A stretch of 64,000 nt of DNA, taken from NCBI GenBank assembly GCA_009733775.1, contig WOGZ01000051.1:62001-126000 (forward strand). Direction: 5' to 3'. The notes beneath the pieces were generated by a model that did no database searches, was not told the origin of the DNA, and saw nothing but the letters and a program-made list of their open reading frames with translations. This document shows positions 47,183 to 59,281 of this stretch, piece by piece (the first letter of the stretch is position 1; each line of letters opens with the position of its first letter). A program made the translations under genes and the position numbers. Origin of the DNA: Alectoria sarmentosa (lineage: Eukaryota > Ascomycota > Lecanoromycetes > Lecanorales > Parmeliaceae).

Positions 47183-49658
47183 GTTCGAGAAGTGTATGGG
47201 AGAGGGTGAGGGGGTTGATTTTACTTTACATTTCTCCGCGAGATTGCTGAGTCATATCATCGGATAGTGCGGGGGTTTTCCTTTTGATTGGATGGGTGGT
47301 TGTGAGGAGGATGTAAGGGCGAATTCCAGAGGTTTCGTTTTGAACAATCACAGTCATTTCCGTCGCAGCTCTTCTCTTGGTGTATCCAGCATACCTACTT
47401 TGGATAGATAGCTGCATTGAGTACATTTTTCTCGGGGCCGCCCAACATGTCCTTTTCAGTGGTCCCATTCTACCTTGATCTGACGGAATAAATACGAAAG
47501 AAATGTGGTACCACCGGGTCCCCGGCTTCCCGAACGTACATGGCACAACCTCTGGTGCACTTGTCTCTGAGGCTGGCTCCGTAACCTTCGTCTCGACCGG
47601 CTTTCGGCCAATCTCATTTTCAGCTTGGCATCGCCATTCACAGCAGATCTGCCATGGACCTCTCTCTCCTCGGCACGCGAGCGAGAGGGTAACGGGACAT
47701 CGGTCTGGTAGCTCTAGTGAAAAAAACGTGCGTGGAATCCCTTTATCGTCCGTCGATCAAGTCCTCGACTCTCCGTTCCCAGTTACGGTTGAGGGTCTTT
47801 CTCGCACCGCCCCTCGCGTGCTGGGACTCCCAGTCTCACACATGCATGCTGCATCCCGGCCTTGGACTCCCGAACCCATACTTACCCTGTTCGGCCGCGC
47901 AGAGATTCGGATTGACATGGAACCCCCCCCCCCGGGCCGCTGACTGGAAAACGTCAGGCCCACCACCCGCTGATTTTCGTTCGCGTTGGAGAAGAAAACT
48001 TTTCGGGCGGGCGGAGGGAAGGGACTTTCTGTGATTTACGACCGGGCGGGTTTGCTTAGCAATCGGGGCCGGGAAAGGAGTCCGTGTCGTTTGCTGAGCT
48101 ATACTCGTAGACCAATCGGTTACTATGGGCGATATTGACCGATCCGAGACCATGAGGGAGGGATTCTTTTGCGTCGGATGCGGATGTTGAGGGGGACTCG
48201 ATGCGGCCGTTTCGGTTGGGATTTTACGGTCGGATATATGGTACCACTGGTGTGCTCGCGAACGTCGGGTTTGCCGATGCTGTCATTCCGTTCTTGGCTG
48301 GCCTATTTGATGGTGGGGGGATTTTTCGATTTGATAACCTGGTTTGGTTCGCTGGAGAGGGGAGGGTCGACGAGCTTTTTTTTTTTTTTTTTTTTGGGTT
48401 GTATGTATGCTCGTTCATTGTTTGATGGTGTTGGCTTTTATGTTTTGTGGATATGGGTAATTCAAAGCTTTGTTACTTACTTATTTATTTATTTATGTGT
48501 GTGTATATATACATATCCTCCTCGTTCCAATATCGAACCATCTATCCTTCCTTCTTCTTCTTCTTCTTCTTCTTCTTCTTCTTCTTCTATGCCAGTCAGT
48601 CAGTCCGTACATACATACATACAACATAACATTAAAAAATGAACTCAAATCCGTCTCGTAACTACTTACTTCTTTCTTCTACAAGGTAGGGTGGGGAATA
48701 AAAGCCATCGCCAGTTCTTATTTGTTTCGTTTGTCTTGTTTTAATTCGTTGGATTCGAACGAGTTGGGGAATTTACGTGGTTATAAGAGAGAGAGAGAGG
48801 TTTTTTCGGCTGTGTTGAGGAGGAGGAGGAGGAGAGAAATGGAATGGGATGGGATGAGGGATGAGCGCGTCATGACATTTGAGGGAATAGGGGGTATAGC
48901 TACTTTGAGTGAGTGATGGATTAATTGATCGATCGAGTCTGTGCTGGGGACGAGGCGGTGCGGTTGATGAGGTGGAGAGAGAGAGGAGGTGTTGGAATTG
49001 ATTTTCGCTTATGGATCAGAGGCACGAGGAGGATTTTCATGAGTTTGAGCGATGATGGAGACGTGGTTTTTGTGGGATGGGGGATGAAGGCAAGGGGGGT
49101 GGCAAGGGGAGTCAGGAAGTGGAAATGGTAGTAATTGATTTGTATCCGCACGAAGAAGGTGTGTTGTTCATGAGAAGACAGAGGCTATTGATCAGAGGAG
49201 GGATACTCCCCATGGCAGTCGGATGCCTGTCGGTAACATGTAGTATCTACGCTCTTAAGAAAAGATCAAGCCTCAACTCATCATCTTTGATCACGAACAA
49301 TGACATGCAACAGCTGGTCTTCTTGTCGCAATGTGCTTGCACGTTGAGAAACCACGCATCCTTGCATTCCCTGATAGCGCCATAATGACAAATTTGCCTT
49401 GAAGCTCAAGTAAGAAAGTTGCACAGTTTTCCTGTGTAGAAACAGATATGAAAAGTACCCAGAGATCACTCGACCGGTTATATAAGTCAGCGCTGACGAG
49501 TGCTGATTCCAGCAGACCCGCTGCAGCGGCCACCGCATGCTTATCTTGTTTTTTTTTTAGAAAGTGGTATCCCCGAGCACTCTCACACCCCCACCGAAGA
49601 TGAATGCCGAATCACGTGGGGCGAGTGAGTTAGGAGTGTTGATCATTATTTCCATTTT
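47183..49658. other. Non-coding stretch rich in simple sequence
   Basis: It contains a T-run (~21) at about 48376-48397, a (CTT)n tract at 48550-48589, (TTAT)n/(TG)n stretches near 48480-48520, and G/A-rich sequence near 48800-49110. ORFs that cross these tracts are compositional artefacts. I support no gene in these 2.5 kb. Confidence 0.55.
48550..48589 (+). repeat. (CTT)n microsatellite
   Basis: About thirteen CTT units in non-coding DNA, about 170 bases after a long T-run. Confidence 0.9.
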
Positions 49659-51093
49659 CTACACACACTGTAAATGAATCTGCCAAAACGTAAGTCTTGA
49701 TTTTGGGACAAGGCTTACATCGTCATCGACAATCAATCCTCTTCGCGTTGTTAAAGCATCGAATTCCCCGCCCGAGAGGAGAAAGTCTGACAAAAGCTTT
49801 GAGAGCTCGGCATCAGGCAGGCGTCCGTCTCGCACGCTTCGGTGCCGCCAGATGCTCAGATTCTGAAGAATCTGCCTAGCCCAAGCGGTCTCCGCGTCTG
49901 ATCCTCGGATCGCGAGTCGAGCCTCCATTGCGTCAAGTTCTTTGTTCGCTCCTTCGTGGGTATGAACTAATGCCAGTGCTCGGAAGAAGCTGAACGCTGC
50001 GGCGTTTTCCGCTCCGACTGCGACCATCGACTGTCCGTAGTAGTAGTGTGCTTCACTAGTAGATGAGATCGTTCTTTGGTAGAGCGATGCGGAATCAGAA
50101 CTGATGAAAAGGTTCAAGATTTGGCGGGCTGATTGATGATCTCCGCAAACTAGGCAGCAGCTTGCATGTTCCAAAGCAAAGTCGGTAAATATTTCGAACA
50201 TAGGATTGGGAATGATTTGATGGCTGAAGCGCCGGTTTACCACACTTGCGCAATAAAACTCGAAGTATGCCATACCATCTTGACAGGCTTTTATAGCTTG
50301 GGTGTATCTGCCCCGAGCGATGTGTTCAACTATTCGAGCCTGGTACTTGAAGGCCTGCTCTAGCGCTTCTTTCCCGTTGGATTTCTCCGGCATCATGAGT
50401 TTGGTGATTGCTTGTTGAGTAGCTGCTGCGTCCAGTCCCTTCACAACAACGTTGCCATATCCGCAGGCTTCTTCCAGACAATCGAGTATCTTGCCCAGAG
50501 TATTGGCTTTCACTTCGAAAAAGTTCGCGACGATTTCCAAGTTCGATGGTCTTTTAGCCGCAGTCAGGATCTGGCAGACCCTAGGTAAGCCATCTAGTGA
50601 GACTATGAATCTTCTTGGCTCCCTTCTGGCCATACCTCCCACCTCTTCGCCCATCTTGCGAATGTCCAGTTCTAGACATGGTTTTTGGGCGAAGCTATTT
50701 TCAGCGAGAGGTACAATAGGATAACGTTGCAAAGTGTCCTCTAAATGCCAGCCGGCCATAAATGTTCGAAAGGGGGCGTTGATACATAACATGACCCAGT
50801 CATTCTCCTGATAAAGGACCCTGGAAGCTTCTTTGTAGATGTCCTTGTTGACAAGTAGGATGGCCGGTTCAAAATGGTAAGCTTTCCGTTTGATGTTGAC
50901 AACGGGGCTTGGGGTGAGCATATGGCGATAGATGACCCGGCGTAGTTCTAGAGGTAAGCTTAAGAGATAGCAAGGAGTAGAACTTTGCTGGGCTCTTCCA
51001 AAATGCGTGCCTGTGAGACAGATCACTGTTGGTATGTTATTTATCCAAAAAGTATCGTTGAATAGGGTTAGGTGTATCTTGACCTTGTTCCAT
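49659..51093 (-). CDS. Hypothetical protein with an F-box-like N-terminal segment
   Basis: The open frame lacks an ATG near its upstream end. A tiny first exon 51084..51093 (M-E-Q-G), a 73-base intron ending in CTCACAG and exon 2 49659..51010 give an in-phase 453-aa model; the donor (GTCAAG) is weak. Residues ~18-45 read CYLLSLPLELRRVIYRHML, like the short F-box/2EXR-type heads of fungal expanded families. After that come helical, TPR-like segments (QARIVEHIARGRYTQAIKAC, AAAFSFFRALALVH). The final GTAAGC...GGCAG could be a 39-base intron that keeps the frame. No function assigned. Confidence 0.5.
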
Positions 51094-51972
51094 TCTTCTG
51101 GTACCAGGGGATCGTCCCACTGATTGCTGATGATTGAAGGCCGAAGATGCCAAAACAAGATGCGGAGACAAGGGTGAAGAGGACGGTCTCACAATAATAG
51201 TAAGCTTGCCAGAAATGAGGGTGAGGTGGATTGTTTACGCTGAGAGGAGTAAAGTAAACGTAAGTGTGTTCTCACAAAGTGAAGACGTTATCAAATCTGA
51301 ATTCGCAATATTGAGACCATCCTTAGGAAAAGTGCGTGTATTAAAGATGGAGTGTCACAAGAAGACTTGATGGGACCGAGATTTTCATTACACCTACCCG
51401 GCGGGGAGGCATTGAACTACCTTAGGGACAATTGATCTTGAGCGGTTAGATTTACCTCGCTCATATCCTGAAAAATGTCGTTTTTACTTAACATTTATAA
51501 CTTAACCAATTTCTTATGAATTTTCATTGAATTGAAAGCGTTGAAATTGTAACGAGAAAGTGCTTAAATTATGCAGAGGAATTTTGACAATCCGACTTTG
51601 GATATCTGCGGGGGCCCTTGCCAAGGCGCGCAAACGATTATTAGAATACGTACGCTAAAGCTCAGCACGGCGCTACTTTGACCGCCCCCTCCTATGATCT
51701 GCTGCCTTCTTCTTCTCCCTCTCCTGAACTGCAAAAGCTTTGGTTAATGATATATACTAATCACTAACAATGTCGGAATTAGATAACAGCTTGTACACAA
51801 AGAGAGCATTCACCTAGCATCACCCTTCATTCGGGCGACGATCACCCAGACCGTACGACAATAGAGCGCCGGTCACTTTAGGCCTGATAAGGGGCGAGAT
51901 CGGGATACATTTCGTATGTATGTCTTGGCGTAACTCTTATTCTTTTGCTGAAATATCAAACAACAGCTCACC
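51094..51972. other. AT-rich intergenic region
   Basis: A+T rises sharply at about 51470-51560. No gene or repeat found; it contains the reductase promoter. Confidence 0.5.
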
Positions 51973-53057
51973 ATGTCATCCCACGAGACACAAGCCGATA
52001 GCTATCTTGCACCTGGGGAAAAGAAATGCAACGATGGCACCTTGACAGTCCTGGGATGCGGTGCGTATGTATTTGCCCAAAGAAAGAAAGTCCCAATTGC
52101 CGAAGCTGACACCACGGCTCTCAAGGTACTCTCGGTATTGCCATACTCTCTGGCATTCTCTCCTCCCTATCTGAGCAGCCCTCTGCGCGCTCGACCAATG
52201 GCACCACTACACCCTCCGAAGAGCTCCCTCCTCGTACACCTTCCCGCTTCGTCGCCTGCGTCACACGCCATACATCTGCGAAACGAATCGATACGGAGCT
52301 CTCACACCTGACATCGGCCCTGATGATCCTACAGAACGACAATGTCAAGGGTGTTCGAGAAGCAGATGTCGTGCTGCTCGCCTGCAAACCCTACAATATT
52401 TCCGCCGTGCTACAAGAGGTAGGCATGCGGGAGGCATTAGCAGGAAAACTTCTGATCAGCATCCTGGCCGGTGTGCCCGTATCTCAGATCGAAGACACTA
52501 TCTACGGAGAAGGTAGCAACAAGTCACTACCAGCAGACCCTGCCGTCGATGGCCGCTGTAGGATCGTGCGAGTCATGCCCAACACTGCATCTCTCATACG
52601 CGAATCTATGACCGTCATCGCAATGTCTAATCCTCCGCTTCCACAGTCCCTCGATGCACTTGTATCCTGGATGTTCACCCGCATAGGGAGGGTCGTTCAC
52701 CTTCCCCCAGCGTCAATGGATGCTAGCACAGCACTTTGTGGCTCCGGACCGGCGTTCTTCGCACTGGTACTCGAGGCAATGGCAGATGGAGCCGTAGCTA
52801 TGGGCTTGCCTAGAGCTGAAGCGCAACTCATGGCAGCACAAACAATGAAAGGGACTGCTGGGCTGGTGCTTAGTGGGGAGCATCCGGCCATGGTGAGGGA
52901 GAAGGTAAGTACACCGGGAGGGTGTACCATTGGAGGATTGCTTGTACTGGAGGAGGGGAGTCTCAGAGGGACAGTAGCTAGAAGTGTGAGGGAAGCTACG
53001 GTTGTGGCTAGTCAGTTGGGCAAGGGCATGCAGGGAGTCAACGGGACAAGATTCTAG
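51973..53057 (+). CDS. PRO3: Pyrroline-5-carboxylate reductase
   Basis: Exons 51973..52060 and 52126..53057 encode 339 aa. The enzyme makes L-proline from pyrroline-5-carboxylate with NAD(P)H. The Rossmann nucleotide loop LTVLGCGTLGIAIL spans the intron at ~25-40 (Met of the usual G-x-G-x-M-G is Leu). VVLLACKPYNI, ILAGVP, RVMPNTASLIRES and the C-terminal signature VSTPGGCTIGGL are all present. A ~30-residue Ser/Pro/Thr-rich insertion follows the nucleotide loop (SSLSEQPSARSTNGTTTPS), seen in many fungal forms. Catalytic region intact. Confidence 0.93.
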
Positions 53058-53715
53058 TTTATTTGGATTGAAGGATTCTAGTTACAAACAAAGAGATGGC
53101 GATCGGATTTGATTAGACACAACTGTTAGGTGTGTTGTCATCTTCCGGATCAAACATCGATTTGGCAAGCAAGTCCCTTGCAGTATAAGTACTGTACCCA
53201 AATTGAGAAGCTTGTGATGAACATCTCACTGCACGAGAGATCTGATATTGGTATTTCGACTCAGATTCACTGGTTTTGAATATAGCGCACGCGTACATAC
53301 TAAAACGCGTTTATCTCGTCTATTTTATGGAGCTCCTCAGCTTCCTTCAAGCTTCCACTCGTTAGCTCTTGGCCAATGCGGCATGCCAACACCTCTACTT
53401 CACCCTCGACCCAGGACAATGCCTATTACTGCCCCTTCTTAGCTGCATCTTCACAGCTTACGAGTTTCCTACGGCTCAATCGTCTCTACGCTTTTATATC
53501 CCGGCATACAAGAAGGACTGTGACCTTGGAAAGTGAGCCAAATCACTACAAGTAAGTCGTCCTCCATTGGCACCAATTTTTTACAGTATCACCGTTACGG
53601 AGGAATAGATTCTAGTGGGTCATCGCGTCGTGACGACGATGCCCTACACATACGTCTTCGCTCAGCTTGAAGCCACTTCCTATGCCCACTTCGCTGGACT
53701 CATCCCTCATCCCAC
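53058..53715. other. Intergenic
   Basis: The 3' UTR of the reductase and the promoter/5' leader of the INO80-type gene. No further feature seen. Confidence 0.5.
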
Positions 53716-54856
53716 ATGGATCGGGCATACGTAAGGGAGAAGCTCGAGCTACTGCGTGCAGGACTGCCCGCCGCCATCGGAAGGATGCATCGTGAGCAGC
53801 AGTTGTTGAATAAGACTGCTAATACTGTACCGCCTCGAGCAGTGGCTGCGGGAAACATCCCACCCCCTCTCCCTCCCTCAGTGGAGGCAGCATATAAGAA
53901 GAAATGCATCGAGCTCAAGCGTCGCCTGGTCGAGGTCGACGAGGACAACGACGCTAAACGCCTCCGCATTGCCCGTCTCCACCAGGGCATCCGCAAAATG
54001 CGTCTCGAACGCGCATATTTACTCGAGGCGTTGGCAAAGCGCCAGAAGAAAAATGGTGGTAGTGTCGACGGATTACCCATGCCCTATGACGAAGAGAGCG
54101 AAGGAAGTAGTGAGGGACCACCAACGGTATGGTATCTAAGCTAGATCCCTAGCCCAACCACTTCAGCTCATAGATATTAGGTTACTGACTGTCTTCTCGC
54201 AGCCAAACGAGAAGCCTCTCCGCTCTAAGCGCAGTCATCGCCGCCCTGTCAGCTCACCACCACCAATCCTCGGACCGCAGTTCCCTCGCACTATCGCCCC
54301 ATTGCAAGGTCACCCAACCTCCGCGTTCGACGCTCCGGGCAACCATCCGTTCCGCGAGTCTTCGTATCAGCAAGCTCCTACTACAAACGGTCACCCCGGC
54401 ATGCACTTCCAACATCATCAGTCACCATACCCTTCCAACGTCGCTCGTGATCATCAACAGCAGCAACTGCTACCACGTGCGGCTCCGCCCCCACTAAACG
54501 CGTTCGAAGACTTCCTTGAAAACTATGTACAGGCACGTCCTAACGAGTACCCAGCTCGCGACCAAGAGGCACTGCTTCAGTACGCGCGCGCTGCATGGGA
54601 TGATCCTGCCAAGGTTGCATACCGACGAGTCTACGAGGAGAGGTACGGGCGTCGCTTCCAAGACTACATGGACAGCGTGAATGAACTAGAGGAGCGTGAG
54701 AGATACGAGCGTGAGCGTGAGCGGGGCTTTGAGCAGAGAGGTAGAGCTGGTCGCTATGAAGAGAGGGAAGTGGAGAGAGAGTTGCCGCCGCCGCCGCCAC
54801 CACCGCCTGCTGCAGGGGCTGGCGCCCTCGGGGGATTCACGAGCATCAATGGTTGA
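53716..54856 (+). CDS. INO80 complex subunit F/HMG-box-like nuclear protein
   Basis: Exons 53716..54126 and 54203..54856 encode 354 aa. Residues ~60-110 form a basic helical block (YKKKCIELKRRLVEVDEDND and RIARLHQGIRKMRLERAYLL) characteristic of the INO80 complex subunit F domain of fungal remodelling complexes. After a His/Pro/Gln-rich linker, residues ~230-285 (FEDFLENYVQARPNEYPARD and AYRRVYEERYGRRFQDYMD) look like a divergent HMG-box, as in S. pombe Nht1. The C terminus is Arg/Glu coil then poly-Pro from a CCG repeat. Inferred role: ATP-dependent nucleosome remodelling in the nucleus. Confidence 0.75.
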
Positions 54857-55458
54857 GAAGGTTGCGATGGCGGTCTTTCAGGTGATGTTCCCATCGACAA
54901 CTGCCATTCCATCACGGAACATTCACACATCAACGGCAGCATCTTTTCGGTTTCTGTGGTTTCTATACCCATCAAGTGCGAGTCCATGTATTGTTATCAG
55001 CAAGCAATGTGCTCATTCTCGGCTGCGGTTCACCGCTTGTTGCTGCACAGTAGGCTATAGACGATTCTTTAGATTAGACCCACTGACAATCCGTCCCAAT
55101 TGATCTTCTTCCGATAGAATGTGGTGGATTCCGCGCACGTGATAAAACTTGTACCTGCCTAGAATTACTTGTATACACCTGGTCAGAGTTTCAGCCTTCG
55201 GCATATCAACACTTGATGGAGTTCAGGCTTTCACATATATACATGTTTTGTGATTATCAGCCAACCTATGTACAGTATCTGCGGGCACTTTTCTGTGGTT
55301 GAGCTAAAACGCAATGCATGAGTTTCGTTGAATCGCCCCTTTTCCGAGTTAATAGGCGCTCTCCCTGCCCTCTCTATGCCTTCCGTGCCCTCGTGAACGT
55401 CCTGATGCAGGATAACTCTCCATACGCCGATTACCAGGTACCTTGGGGGAGCAGCCAT
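54857..55458. other. Convergent 3' region
   Basis: Between two converging genes. Short ORFs only; no support for a gene. Confidence 0.5.
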
Positions 55459-57139
55459 TCAGTCGACGCCGGCGTACAAGTCCACAACGATATTGATCGC
55501 TGCAACAAGGATCTCGGCGGCGATGAGGACGATGACTGAATCTCAGAATTAGCACCGCACACCTACATCGAAGCCCAGCTCCGACAGCCAAACAAAAAAT
55601 TGGGCGGAAATGTGACTTACCAATCCACTCCAAGTACTCCCCATGCTTTGTCCCCACCTGATCCTTCAACACGGCAAGCAGATCCCCGATGACGGACAGA
55701 CGCTCCGTCAACAACCCCACCCGCTGATCCATCTCAAGATAGCTTCTCACAGCCGCATACACAGGTTCTAAACTTGGTTCCGCCCACATGAGCTCCGGAC
55801 TGTCGAGTACGGAACCTTGGAGATGGATGTTGATTCGTAGTATGAAAAGTTGTCCGATTTGTTGATGGATTTGCCGGCGGGAGAGGGCAACGGAGCCGGT
55901 CAAGGCGATCTCGGCGGGGAGGGGAGAGGTTAGGGTGATGGTAGTTGTTATTAAGTCTTCGAAGAGGGAGGTCTTGACGCTTTGGGCCAGGGCGTGGGAG
56001 ATGGCGAGTTTGGTCATGTAATTCTTTTTCTCCCGTAACGAAATGAAATCATTGTATATTCGAGCCTGGTACTCCCGGGTGTAGTAGAAATTGAAATTCT
56101 CCGTCTGCACATCATCTTCGCTGAGTTTCTCGGCTTCGAATTTAGAGATTTCTTTCAGGAAACGCTGTTCTTGTTGAAGTGTCATGCCCCAAATTACGAC
56201 AGTGCCGTATTCGAAGAGAAAGACTTCTGGCGTGTGTACTTGGGTGTCGAAGTCAAGTGTCGAGATGGAGGGTGGAGAGGGCTGATCCATTTTAAGAGCA
56301 GTATGGTTGGGAATCGAAGATTCGCCATTATCGAGCGTCGTATCGCCGGCTGAGGTGGTGAGATCAACGAGGTCTTCGCGACGGCTGTGGGCATTTTCAT
56401 CGACTTCAAGGGCGGAGTCGGAGTATCTGCGCTCTCGATTTTGGGGAAGCTCGTACTCTTCGAGGTAGGGGCCGTCGGTGTCGCTGGATTCGGAAGGTCT
56501 ATTGCTCTTTGGGCGATCGTAGCTGAAGGGAGAGTATATACATTCGTCGAATAGTTTCGGGGCTGTGCCTCTTATCCGGCCCTTACCTTTCAGGTATTTC
56601 ATAAGGCCGTCCAGTCGGTAGGAGCTCGCTGTGCAGTATGCTGTGACACGGGGTAACTTGTTCCTGTCTGCTTTCCCTAGCCTCGCCGCATCTCTTCTTG
56701 CAGTGGGGTCTTTTATCCTCGTAAATTGCGAGTAGACGTCCCTTCCGCTTTCTTCGTCCGGTCCATCCTCTCCCGGATCCGGATTCGGTAAGAGCTTCAG
56801 CTTCTGCGCATTCTTTGTCGTTCTCTGAGGTCCGATTTTGGAAGCTGGAGGTAGCATGGGCGGCTGAGAAAGCGGAGAGCCGTGACTATTCCTCCTTCGG
56901 AGCTTGCTATTCAGCGCTGATAGTTTTGGGATGCCGGCAGAGGAATGTCCTATAGCAGGAGAGCTTGGGGAGGATTGAGAAGCCGGACGCAGAGGTGAGG
57001 TAGAGTCTGTAGGATTGTTCGGGTCGTTGATGGTGGTGTGAGGATTGAATGTGACGGTTCTTTGTGGTTTGGGAGAAGTGGAGCTTGAGGATGTTGGCGG
57101 TGGTAGGAGTGGTGATGTTTCTGTAGAAGTGGAAGCCAT
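55459..57139 (-). CDS. RMD1: RMD1/RMND1 family (DUF155) protein
   Basis: Exons 55621..57139 and 55459..55535 encode 531 aa. The N-terminal ~170 residues are Ser/Pro/Thr-rich. The DUF155 core runs from ~190 (RVTAYCTASSYRLDGLMKYL) through VFLFEYGTVVIWGMT (~325) to the helical C-terminal half. The short second exon completes a C-terminal transmembrane helix (VIVLIAAEILVAAINIVVDL). That helix appears only if the 85-base GTAAGT...TTCAG intron is removed; reading through gives an Arg-rich nonsense tail. Yeast Rmd1 is a cytosolic/membrane protein of unclear function, and the mitochondrial RMND1 branch supports mitochondrial translation. Confidence 0.87.
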
Positions 57140-57695
57140 TGCAGGTATGAGGCTGTTGTTTCCAACACAGTACACGTAGAGTATACCAGCCCTCACGTTC
57201 CTTTAGATGACAAGTGTTGACAGGTATGTTGTATCATGGCGAATCGGCGAATATCATTGTAAATGAACACAAGAAACAGGTCGAGGCCAAAAATCATCGC
57301 GCTCCGAGTTCCCCGTGCTTGGCAAAGGTATTATATCCCCGCAAAAAAGAACAAATAGCTGTGGCCCTGAGACTAGTCCCTATTGGGTCCTTTGTTTCGA
57401 AGTACTGGGTACTATGTAGTACTCTGGTGACCATCACATTTTGGAATTCAAAATCACTTGTTATTGAGATGCACAATATATGCTCATAGCTAGTCAAAGT
57501 ACTATTCAATCCACCCTGATTCCGGTAGTGGAGGTGTGAAACAGCTTCCCACCCTTGAAGTTATCCTTACAGACAGACCCCTCATGAAGGCTCGTAACCA
57601 TACCATGTCATATCAATGCCGAGTACACTGCACTGATCGAGCAGTTGGGCTTTGACAACGTGACTATTTTTGCCGTTGGACCCAAAACGCAACTT
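57140..57695. other. Intergenic, tandem minus-strand genes
   Basis: RMD1 promoter and the 3' UTR of the Utp16-like gene. Nothing more seen. Confidence 0.5.
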
Positions 57696-59281
57696 TTATT
57701 TTTGGTCTCGTACAAAACCACCGCTGAATTTCCGGCGTGGGACTCCAATCTTACCTTTGACACCCAGTCGACCAGTGAGCCAGGATTCTCTGAGAGTTTT
57801 GCTTGCCTGGGAGGATTTGGGAGGGAGGATCGATCGGTTGTCTTGTAGGACACGGACATTGACGTTTCCGCGCTTGATGTCTTTGGGCGGCTTTGGTTCG
57901 AGATCAACGAATTTGCGCTTTTGGCTGACAGCGACTTTGCTGTTTGAGAATGGAAGTACTGGAGCGTAGACGGTTGGCTTTTCTGCGAGGATTTCCTTTG
58001 GAAGTAGTAGTGGTAGTGGAGTCTTTCCGGAGATTCTTGTTCTTGCAGGTGGGTTTCGGTTGTCGTCTTTGATGATTTGTGGGGATTCACCCGAGGACTC
58101 AGGCTCTTCGACAGGCATCTGATCGTCGGCTGCAATGTCTTTAGTCAAGGACCCTTTTACCCTCCGACTTTTGATTGACGGCTTGTCTTTGGATCGAGAA
58201 TCCTTTGCTGACTTCGCTTGCAGTCTCAGGCGTTGATCATGGTTCCTGCGTTTAAATTTCTTTTCTGCTTCTTGCCTGCTTAAATCAGTCTCTGAGGTTT
58301 ACCACTAGATAAAAGTAAACTCGACACATACCTTGCGGCAACCTTAGCCGCTTCCATTGCTGCTGTACGAGCCCCGTCAAAGCCCACTGATGCTGTGACT
58401 ATCTCCGGCGTCTCATCCTCGCTTTCCCCATCATCTTCGGATGGGTCTTCTTGGGACCCTTCTCGGTCTTCGATAGCAGATGATAGAACCGATCCCGACA
58501 CCTCCATATCCACACTGCCGAATCTTTTGTGAGTGGCCTTAGCAGCTACTAACAAGGGAATCTCTGGTTCCTTCCCAGGGGTGCTAATAACCGCCCCATT
58601 CCCGTTCCCAACCTCGATTCCTTCCGACTCTCTCATTCTTTCTTTTTGTGCCTTGACCTTTCTTGACCTCGTTGCGGTATCAACGTCTGGTTTCGCCTCG
58701 TCATGTGCTTCCAACACTTCGTCTTCTAAGTTCGGAATATGACTGGGCTTGTCAACGGCCATCTCTGTGGCCTTTTCCTCCATACCGTCATCGATAGTCT
58801 CATCTATAGTAGTTCCGGACGTCTGTAGAGAGATTGGATGGCTGCCATGCGTAGGAGGCTCTTGATTTGGTTCATTGCGATCTAGTGCGTCGTACCCGTC
58901 GCCATTTGCAACTTTTGTAGACATCTTTCTGCTGGGCCTGCCTGGCTTGCTAGCACGGGAGGAAAGTGCTGCAACGCCATTCGATTTCGCTGGTCTCCCT
59001 CTCCTCTTTGTCACCGCCTGGGCTGGGGAATCTTCCGCTCCAACTTTGACCTTCCTCTTCTTCTCAAACACAAGGACTTGCGGGTACAGCTGTTTCGAGG
59101 GATGAGAGGAACCACTTGCCGGCGTGTTGTCTGTACTTCTTGTGGACACCATGCCTTGCTCAGCGGCTTGTTCTAGTTCAAGCTGTAGCTGCTGGTCCGC
59201 CCGGAAATTAAAAGCTGACTCAGTGGGACTTTTATCTGGGGAAAGTAAGGTAGCTGAGGAGGATAAAAGTCTCGGATACAT
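57696..59281 (-). CDS. UTP16: U3 snoRNA-associated protein, Utp16-like
   Basis: Exons 58332..59281 and 57696..58275, with a 56-base intron, encode 509 aa. Most of the protein is charged and disordered: an AT-hook-like KRRGRPAKS (~90) and GRPSRK, then acidic stretches, then the basic EKKFKRRNHDQRLR. The C-terminal block PPKDIKRGNVNVRVLQ ... LPPKSSQASKTLRESWLTG matches the U3_snoRNA_assoc (Utp16) domain, which belongs to the small-subunit processome in the nucleolus. The start at 59281 precedes a second ATG (59152, MVSTRS) that is also plausible. Confidence 0.72.

Noticed and set aside
48376..48640. ORFs across T-run and CTT repeat
   Set aside because: Poly-Phe/Leu/Ser translations are artefacts of simple repeats.
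55349..55620. Arg-rich read-through tail of the RMD1 frame
   Set aside because: Removing the GTAAGT...TTCAG intron gives a proper transmembrane helix and stop at 55459.
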